NCBI RefSeq assembly: GCF_000001735.4
Contig: NC_003076.8
Span: 15,937,835-16,001,834 of the forward strand
Origin: Arabidopsis thaliana
Taxonomy: Eukaryota > Streptophyta > Magnoliopsida > Brassicales > Brassicaceae
Direction: 5' to 3'
DNA: 64,000 bases
The notes under the pieces: model-generated
What the model saw: only the letters and a program-made list of their open reading frames with translations
Database searches by the model: none
Told to the model about the DNA's origin: nothing
In this document: one piece after another, positions 56,361-64,000 of the stretch
Layout of the letters: every line of letters begins with the position of its first letter
How positions within the stretch are numbered: the stretch's first letter is position 1
Made by a program: the position numbers and the translations under genes

Positions 56361-58986
56361 ATGTCTCAGTCACTGGTTCGAGCAATCTCAGCTCGGAAGA
56401 ATCAATTCAGTCTTGTTTTTTACTATAGATGTCTTTATTCTAAGCTATTGCATTCCCAAGATCAGATTATTGCTTCCAATTGCTCCAATTTTTCATCTTT
56501 AGGTATATAAATCTCATTTCTTTCAATGTCTGCTTATATGAATCCAAATTTGTTCCTTACGTTTTACTTCTTTCTCCTTCAGGATTCAATTCAACTGTTA
56601 GACATAGAAGTCATCAGAATAGGTTTTGTAGTAATTTGATCTCAGACTTGAATCTAGTTCGATCCACAAATGGGTTTGCCACGGTTTCTGATGAATCAAA
56701 TGTTGACAATGGTGAGAAACTTGTGGATAAGAAGCCAAAGATTTTTTACAAGAAACCAATTGATTTCACCAAAATAGATGCCAATTTACTACCTACGGTG
56801 ATGCTTATGGGCAGGCCAAATGTTGGGAAGTCTGCTTTGTATAATCGGTTAGTTTCTTCTGTGTACGTTTAAGATATGTGTCATAAGGTTTGATATTATT
56901 GTGGATTTAGTCAGTTATGTTGTTGTTTAGATTGATCCGGAGGAGGGAGGCTCTTGTTTACAACACTCCTGATGATCATGTGACAAGGGATATAAGAGAA
57001 GGGATTGCAAAGTTAGGTGATTTGAGGTTCAATGTGTTGGACTCTGCTGGTATAGAGACTGAGGTTTCTTCGGGTACTATTCTTGGTAGAACTACAGCAA
57101 TGACGGCTAATGTGCTTGCAAGGACTCAGTTTGCGGTTCTTATTATCGACGTGAGGTGAGATTTTAATCCCGAGTTGCAGCAAACTAATATGATGCGAGT
57201 GTTCTTTTTTCCTTATAGATTGTTGTCTTGTTCATGTTTTTGATAGGGCTGGGTTGCATCCACTAGATTTAGAGGTTGGGAAATGGTTGAGGAAGCATGC
57301 TCCACAGATTAAGCCCATTGTGGTTATGAATAAATCTGAATCAATCGGCTCTCTTGATGAAGTTGCTTCAGAGGCCCTTGCACTAGGTTTTGGCGAGCCT
57401 ATAGCTATTTCAGCCGAGACTGGACTTGGTATGACCACACTTTATGAAGTTCTGCGCCCTCTACTAGAGGATTACACGGTCGAAATGTTAAACGGTAATA
57501 TACCCGTATCAAGATAATCATACCTCCCTTAAATTTCTTCTTCACTGAACCTCGCAGTCTTATAATAGATATAGGCAGTCAAGATGATGTTCTGACCGAT
57601 GAGAATCTCTCTGATGAAATCGACGAGTCCAAGTTGCCATTGCAGTTAGCTATCGTAGGTAAGCCTAATGTTGGGAAGTCAACCTTGCTCAATGCATTGT
57701 TGGAAGAAGAGCGTGTATTAGTGGGTCCAGAAGCTGGCCTCACAAGAGATGCTGTGAGAGTTCAGTTTGAGTTTCAGGGTAGGACCGTTTATCTGGTAAG
57801 ATTAGAATTCTTATTTTTCTTATACTCTGACTCCAACTATTATTCTCTTGATGTTAGACAGAGAAGTGGAACCAGCGTTCAATATTATTCACTTTGTTTG
57901 ATGTTTATACCGGATATCTGTTAAGGTTGATACTGCTGGGTGGTTGGAGAGAACAGAGCGAGACAAAGGACCAGCATCTTTGAGTATCATGCAATCAAGA
58001 AAGAGTCTTATGCGGGCACATGTTATCGCGTTAGTTCTCGATGCTGAAGAGGTTTGTATACACACATACTCTCGTGATTCATGTTTTTTTTTTCCTGCAG
58101 AACTGTGAAAACAGAAGAAAGAAAATCAAGAGATGCTCACGCTATGTTTTGTATTTGCAATATCCAGATCATAAAAGCTAAATGTAGTATGACACATTCA
58201 GAAGTAGTTATCGCTAGACGTGCTGTAGAAGAAGGACGTGGTCTAGTCGTTATCGTTAACAAAATGGATCGTCTAAGAGGTAGAGAGAACTCTGAGATGT
58301 ACAAGAAGATCAAAGAAGCTGTTCCCATTGAAATTCAGACAGTTATTCCTCAGGTAATAATAAAAATTGCATCTTTTATTAATTCTCATTTCTTCTTTTG
58401 CCATTCTTCGTATTTCCCGGTGATGGAAACATAATATTTGCTTGCAGATAACTGGAATACCAGTTGTGTTTATCTCTGCATTAGAGGGAAGAGGACGTAT
58501 GGAAGTAATGAAAGAAGTCACTGATACATACAAGAGATGGTGTTCAAGACTTTCCACAGGCCGCCTCAATCGCTGGTTGCGTAAGGTTTGTACTTTAAAT
58601 GTTACAGACTATAGTATATACAACAAAACATATGACATCATTATTTGCTTAATCGTTTTTTGTGTGTGTTGGCGTAGGTTATGAGCCGGCATTCATGGAA
58701 AGACACGGCTTCACAGCCAAAGATCAAGTTCTTTACTCAAGTGAAAGCTCGACCGCCGACTTTTGTAGCGTTTGTGAGCGGTAAAACGCAGTTATTGGAA
58801 AGCGACATAAGGTTTCTGACTAGATCATTGAAGGAAGATTTTGATTTAGGCGGGACTCCTATTCGAATCATACAGCGGGTTATTCCTCGTGCACCACCCT
58901 CCGGTACAGGTGGTGGTGGAAGCGGAAACAGCTCGAGTCGAGTAGTGCAAAGAACCACCTCAGACAAACGGACTCTCTCGGCCTAA
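56361..58986 (+). CDS. Der/EngA-type double GTPase, organellar
   Basis: Nine exons: 56361-56504, 56583-56847, 56931-57155, 57247-57494, 57569-57796, 57926-58051, 58168-58353, 58448-58585 and 58678-58986, total 1869 nt, 622 aa. Two GTPase domains lie in tandem. The first has [19 protein letters not shown] and VVMNKSES; the second has [20 protein letters not shown] and IVNKMDR. The C-terminal KH-like domain includes [39 protein letters not shown]. Der/EngA assists assembly of the large ribosomal subunit in bacteria and organelles. The N terminus ([17 protein letters not shown]) suits mitochondrial or plastid import; another plant gene encodes the essential chloroplast form. In the first domain the G3 is DSAG rather than DTAG, a mild change. 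Ends with Ser/Gly-rich low complexity. Confidence 0.92.
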
Positions 58987-59266
58987 GAACCCATTACAAG
59001 TGAAGAAATTTTCCCTACATTAACTAGTTTGTGTCCCGTTTTGTATGATCATACTTAAATACATCTTTTTCACCTATACACATTCGAAAATCTAAAATAG
59101 TTGGATGGAGTTTAACCTTAAACTTCATTAGTGTCCATTAGGTACAATTAATAGCAGTAATATAAAGAATCTATAATATTGTATAGTACACGAAAAATAT
59201 GTCATCGTATGCAAAATATTTGGTCATAGAAAAACAAAATTTTAACTAAGAAATATGTATATAGAT

Positions 59267-59494
59267 TCACTTTTTATCACGTAGATCATTGAAATAGTCT
59301 TCGTAAGCTTTGATAGGAATACGAGCATCCATCCACGAAATCTTCAACATCTTACGTTGTGAGTCCAAACTCATCCACGAGACTAGACTCGGTAAGGTTA
59401 CAATGGCTCCAATCATGGCTATGACTTTCGTTGCGATATCGTAAAACAATGTCCAGTTCTCATCTTTGTTATCTTTCTCCTGGTCGTTGCTCAT
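59267..59494 (-). CDS. Small protein, 75 aa, one membrane-type segment
   Basis: ATG at 59494; intronless; stop at 59267. The sequence begins MSNDQEKDNKDENWTLFYDI, then a hydrophobic stretch (VIAMIGAIVTLPSLVSWM) and a charged tail (ISWMDARIPIKAYEDYFNDL). A TATA-like ttataaat (reverse strand, near 59562) lies about 70 nt upstream of the ATG, which supports a real gene. No family recognised; it could belong to a small plant-specific family. Function unknown. Confidence 0.5.
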   Translation of the reverse strand: MSNDQEKDNKDENWTLFYDIATKVIAMIGAIVTLPSLVSWMSLDSQRKMLKISWMDARIPIKAYEDYFNDLRDKK

Positions 59495-60320
59495 ACTGAT
59501 TACAAAGATCTAACTTCTTCTGCTCTCCTTTTTTTTTTTTTTTGGTTGTGTATGTGTTTTGATTTATAATTTCAAGGTTGCTAATGTGACGCGACCTTTA
59601 CTATTATTTATTGGGATCTCTGAAGACAGTCCCGAAAAGGAAATAATATAATTTGACAATATCAAAAAAGGAAACATTTAACAAAGAATCTTTCATTAAT
59701 TAATTTCGAGCAATTGTGTCAACAATAAAAATTCATAATCATCTTCTGACATGACTTTAATGTATAGGAAGCTCATGATGGAGAAAGCAAAGGCAATTAA
59801 TTACACTATCGGACTTGTCCAAGATTGCTTAGCATTTTTTTTGCACAGAGCTTGAAGATTGTTTATCTCTATGACGTTTTGTTTACTTGGTTATGTTTTT
59901 TATTTTCAGTGCGGTGACATCATCCCTTGTTGTTGGGATCAAATAATTGAATTGAGGATGATGTTCTGTTCTTTCTTGTTTTTAAAGTATGGAGAAAGAC
60001 ACAAGTTTGAAATCAAGGTCAGCTGATTTCTTTGACGCCAATAATTCATTCTGTATTATTTTATTGGCTTTAAACCAATTTGCATATTAGATTTATTAAA
60101 AGATTCTGCTAGTTGTCTGCTTAAAAAGTCTCCATTTATTTAAAAGTTCTAATCAGTTCTTGTCTGGGGCTTTGGTCTTCCCTTTGATTTCTTGGTAAGA
60201 GTTCCATTCCTGTGGAATCTGTAAACAGAAATCTCTATGAGCTATCTTTTTTTTTTCCAGATTGTTTTCATCGGTAGATGCTAGACTCAAAACAACTGAT
60301 TCTTTGTTGTTGAAAGAAGA
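59495..60320. promoter_or_regulatory. Intergenic region upstream of the HIPL-type gene
   Basis: AT-rich and T-rich; likely promoter for both the small minus-strand ORF and the + strand HIPL-type gene. No other gene seen. Confidence 0.35.
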
Positions 60321-62917
60321 ATGGGTTCTCTCTGTTCTATAGCCATGTTTCTTTCTTTTCTTCTGTTGTTTCTTGCCAAAAAATCCTTGTCACATCCTTT
60401 ATGTAATGATTTGAGTAGGTGGCTCTTTTTCTTTTCTCTTAAGGTTTAGATAGATGACTCTGTGTGTTTGTGTTGTTTCTTTTCTGATTTTTGGAATTGT
60501 TTGGTCAGCTGCACCGTTTAATCTGAAGCAACCGCTAGGTTTTTGTCAATTCAATGGAAGTGTATGCTGTAACTCCCTGGAAGACTTGAAGTTGCAGAGA
60601 CAGTTTAAAGCATTCAATGTATCTGGCAGATGTTCTCCACTTCTCAAATCATTACTTTGCTCGGTAAGGCAAAAACATATCAAAAACATAATGTGATTAG
60701 ATTACTTGGATGCTGTGGTTTTGTTCGTGATATTTTAGAACCTTTCTAGCAATCAGTTGATGATTCCCTTCTGTGGTTGCAGAAGTGTGATCCTTTCGCA
60801 GCAGAGCTTTTCCGCGTTGAGTCAGAATCTAGACAAGTTCCTGTGCTCTGCAACTCCACAGTTTCTTCTAGTAAATCAACACAATCGCTAGCCGACATTG
60901 ATTTCTGTGCCACATTTTGGAATGAATGCCAGAGTCTCTCTGTAACCAACACTCCGTTTGCATCTCAAGCTGGAGATGGAGGCAACATCACTTCCACAAT
61001 ATCTGAAATATGGAAATCAAGTAATGACTTCTGCAAGATTTTTGGTGGAGCTTCAGATGAATCCTCTGTGTGCTTCAATGGTCAGGAAGTTTCATTTAAC
61101 GTTTCAAAAGTTACTGGTCCATCATCTCCTTCAGGCATATGCATCGAGAAGATTGGAAATGGGTCTTATCTTAACATGGTACCTCATCCTGATGGTTCTA
61201 ATCGTGTCTTTCTGTCTGATCAACCCGGGAAGATATACTTGGTGACAGTTCCAGCTCAAGGATCAGGAGAACTTTTGAAAATAGATGAAACTAACCCGTT
61301 TCTTGATCTTACTGAAGAAGTGCACTTTGATGCTGAGCTTGGTCTCCTAGGAATAGCTTTCCATCCTGACTTCTTGAAAAACGGAAGATTCTTTGCTTCT
61401 TTCAACTGCGATAGAGTTAAGTGGCCCGAATGTTCTGGAAAATGCGCGTGCAACTCAGATATTGACTGTGACCCTGCAAAGCTAGATTCTGATAATGGAG
61501 CAACTCCATGTCAATACCATAGTGTCATATCAGAATTCTTTACCAATGGTATTTTAAACAATCTCACCTTTGTATGTATTTTTCTTTTTGGATGTTGCTG
61601 AGACGTTATTGATATGTTTCAGGGACGTATGTTAGACCGGTGGAGGTAAGAAGAATCTTTACAATGGGTCTTCCTTTTTCATCGCATCACGGTGGACAGA
61701 TCTTGTTCGGACCTAAAGATGGGTACTTGTATTTCATGATGGGAGATGGAGGAAGTAAAGGAGACCCATACAACTTTGCACAGAACAAGAAATCATTGCT
61801 TGGGAAGATCATGAGACTTGATGTTAATAATGTTCTTGGTAATATGTTTTTTCTATACAGCTGAAGCATACTTTACAATGAACATGAGATTTGATTTTGG
61901 TTCTTCTTTCAGATGCAAAAGCGATGAATGAGTTTCAGCTATGGGGAAACTATTCTATACCAAAGGACAATCCGTTTTCTCAAGATAAGAATCTGCTGCC
62001 TGAAATATGGGCCATGGGAGTAAGAAATCCATGGCGATGCAGTTTTGATTCAGAGAGGCCGTCTTATTTCCTTTGCGCAGATGTTGGAGAGGTATAACCA
62101 AACCTGAAACCAACATTTTTGATCTATGACTCTCAATGAACATTTCCTTATATATTGAGTTTGCATGCAGGACCAATATGAAGAAGTTGATATGATTACT
62201 AAGGGAGGAAACTATGGTTGGCATTACTACGAGGGAACTTTGCCATTTCATCCCTCGAGTTCTTCTAATATCAGCAACTCAACAACAAAGATTGAAAATC
62301 CGATCTTCCCGGTAATGTGGTACAACCATTCAGACATAAACCAACAAGAAGGATCATCAGCATCAATAACTGGCGGATACTTTTACCGTTCCTCCACTGA
62401 TCCATGCCTTTATGGAACGTATGTTCGGCTCTTTCCTCTTCTTCTCTTTATTTACCATACCAGTATTGTCCATCAAGAATAATTCCTCTGTTTGTGTTTT
62501 AGGTATCTCTTTGCAGACTTGTACGCTGGAATGATTTTTGGTGGAGCTGAAACTCCAGTTGGTAGTGGAAACTTCACGAGCTCTCATATTCCGTTACAAT
62601 GCGCTTCGGATTCGCCAATCCCTTGCTCATCTGAAACAGAACCTTCCTCTTCTTCGTCTCCACCAATTGGCTTTGTATTCTCCTTTGGAGAAGACGACAA
62701 TAAAGACATATACTTACTTGCAAGCACTGGTGTTTACAGAATCGTTGGCCCGAGCCGCTGTAACTTCCATTGCTCTCTTGAAAACACAACGTCCTCACCT
62801 CCTTCAAAACAGCCTGATCGTTCTCCACCGTCTTCGTCATTTTCTAAAAAACTACACAACATTGGTACTCTTGTTGTAAATTACTTAGCTTGGTGTGTTC
62901 TTTTGGTAGTTATATAG
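60321..62917 (+). CDS. HIPL-type secreted glucose/sorbosone dehydrogenase-like protein
   Basis: Seven exons: 60321-60414, 60509-60663, 60783-61548, 61623-61838, 61913-62091, 62171-62418 and 62503-62917, total 2073 nt, 690 aa. I chose the start at 60321 because it gives a signal peptide (MGSLCSIAMFLSFLLLFLAK) and the family motif LCND, spliced by GTAGGT/CAG to TAPFNLKQPLGFCQFNGSVC. The ATG at 60454 would lack these. An N-terminal folate-receptor-like cysteine domain (CCNSLEDLKLQRQF) precedes the six-bladed propeller (ELGLLGIAFHPDFLKNGRFF, GGQILFGPKDGYLYFMMGDG, WAMGVRNPWRCSFD, GGNYGWHYYEG). The C terminus is hydrophobic (LVVNYLAWCVLLVVI), typical of a GPI-anchor signal. The family resembles animal Hedgehog-interacting protein; activity in plants is unproven. 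It corresponds to At5g39970. Confidence 0.9.
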
Positions 62918-63201
62918 AGAAAAAAGAACATGTTCGTACAGAAACAGAAGCACATATTTAACGTAATTCTATTGAGACAAAGGATGTGAAGTGTCATACA
63001 TCTTAACAACAAAGGAGGCGGCATAACGAGAGTAACATTGGCTGCGTCACGGGCGAGAAGAACGATTATTGGAAACAACAATGAATGTACATAGAATCTT
63101 GGGAGCTGATTTCGAATAGATCAACCTCAACACTGTTGCATGGAACAGATTCATCCGGATTGTTTACTCGAGAAAGCACAAGAAGAATTATATGACATTA
63201 T
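62918..63201. other. 3' region between convergent genes
   Basis: Convergent 3' ends of the HIPL-type gene and the PPR gene. No other feature recognised. Confidence 0.4.
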
Positions 63202-64000
63202 TCAACCAGGAAATGGCTTTAAGATTCCTCGTTCTCTCATCCGATTCATGACTCTTGAAGCATCGTTTAGTTTATCTGCTCTCTCATACAAAGCCGCCAC
63301 AACCAAATGCAACTCCTTGCTATTGACATTAGGATCAGATTCTAATCTCTGAAACAACGACTCAACCATCTCAAAATCTTTCTTCGATGAGTATAAACTC
63401 AGCATTTGGAAATGAACTTCATCAGGGAAAACACATCCTTCCTCTTGCATTTCTCTGTAAACCGTGTCTGCTTTTTCAAACTCTCTTTGTTTCCCGTACG
63501 CGTTCAACACCATAGCTATCACATTCGAATCCGGAAAGTAACCAGCGGTTCTCATTTTCTCAAACACTTCGATGACATTTACGTATCTTTGGTTTCTTGA
63601 GTAAAGATTGATCATACAGCCAAATACTGATATGTCTTTTACCTCCCCGGATTCAAAGGCTTGACGAAAAACCCATGTCGCCTCTTCCGTTCTCCCAGCT
63701 TTAGCCAGAATGGTGATAGCGGTTTCCCGAGGAATATTATCCGGGAGCTTTAACTCGTGAAGCAGACGTTTAGCATGACCCATTAGACCAACTCTTTCAT
63801 AAGCCACAATCATGGTTTGATACAGAACTTGATCGATTTCCACACCAGAGCTCCTCAGCTTCTGAAACAGTGTCGCAGCTCGGTCCAATTTCCCAGCTTT
63901 TCCCCATATTGATATAATAGTTGAGTAGGTAATGGCATTAGGTTCAATTCCTCGGCTCTGCATCTCTTGAACAAGATTCGTGGCCTTTTCGTGCTCCATA
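63202..64000 (-). CDS. PDM3: P-type pentatricopeptide repeat protein, C-terminal part; continues past right edge
   Basis: About 265 codons are visible, ending with ...RVMNRMRERGILKPFPG and a stop at 63202. The frame is open to the right edge, so the real start is outside; the M at the edge is not the start. At least six 35-residue repeats are seen, for example GIEPNAITYSTIISIWGKAG, GVEIDQVLYQTMIVAYERVG, DISVFGCMINLYSRNQRYVN and GYFPDSNVIAMVLNAYGKQR. No E/DYW extension follows, so it is P-class. Such proteins bind organellar RNA and affect its splicing or stability. By order it is At5g39980, known as PDM3/EMB3140, a chloroplast intron-splicing factor needed for plastid development. The visible part is intact. 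Confidence 0.9.
   Translation of the reverse strand, partial: MEHEKATNLVQEMQSRGIEPNAITYSTIISIWGKAGKLDRAATLFQKLRSSGVEIDQVLYQTMIVAYERVGLMGHAKRLLHELKLPDNIPRETAITILAKAGRTEEATWVFRQAFESGEVKDISVFGCMINLYSRNQRYVNVIEVFEKMRTAGYFPDSNVIAMVLNAYGKQREFEKADTVYREMQEEGCVFPDEVHFQMLSLYSSKKDFEMVESLFQRLESDPNVNSKELHLVVAALYERADKLNDASRVMNRMRERGILKPFPG

Overview
The window is plant nuclear DNA: AT-rich, with genes split by many short GT-AG introns, organelle-targeted proteins, a nuclear tRNA and plant transposon families. The order of genes and the protein sequences match, from memory, the Arabidopsis thaliana chromosome 5 segment around At5g39810-At5g39980. That assignment and the gene symbols were recalled, not searched. 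Exon borders were read by hand from GT-AG sites and frame, and for the complete multi-exon genes the exon lengths add up to whole codons.

Layout. 1-8 kb: a MADS-box gene running off the left edge (frame-broken), a three-exon NAC factor, a possible orphan gene fragment, and the 13-exon DEG8 thylakoid protease. 8.9-13.3 kb: a SUV3-like organellar RNA helicase and ribosomal protein S9. 13.3-19.8 kb: a gene-poor stretch with tandem repeats and a Harbinger-like non-autonomous DNA transposon. 19.8-20.5 kb: PRE1/BNQ1, a small HLH regulator. 21.2-27.3 kb: a fossil Ty1/copia 3' end and an S-domain-type receptor kinase pseudogene split by a 5'-truncated L1 LINE with a perfect 15-bp target duplication. 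27.7-28.9 kb: a glutaredoxin-domain protein with an acylation-type N terminus. 30.9-34.2 kb: a divergent pair of related secreted proteins (DUF1216-type). 36.5-45.2 kb: PCO2 with a strong-context upstream ORF, tRNA-Ala(AGC), mitochondrial-type EF4/GUF1, a frame-broken exopolygalacturonase-like gene, and an ankyrin fragment next to a duplicated last exon of the CLP1-like gene. 47.4-64 kb: CLP1-like kinase (CLPS5), a BaiN/HI0933-type flavoprotein, thioredoxin h2, hAT relics, a Der/EngA double GTPase, a 75-aa membrane-type ORF, a HIPL-family protein, and the C-terminal part of a PPR protein.

The genes do not form an operon-like system. Several share an organelle expression theme (SUV3-like helicase, EF4/GUF1, Der/EngA, PPR protein) or redox and oxygen biology (PCO2, thioredoxin h2, glutaredoxin, flavoprotein), which is probably coincidence of gene order.

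The best candidates for something not described are: the secreted protein at 33.1-34.2 kb, whose C-terminal third carries three RRxL sites between imperfect repeat units and so looks like a multi-peptide precursor; the 54-codon upstream ORF in the PCO2 leader; and the duplicated CLP1 last exon lying downstream of an ankyrin fragment in the same orientation.
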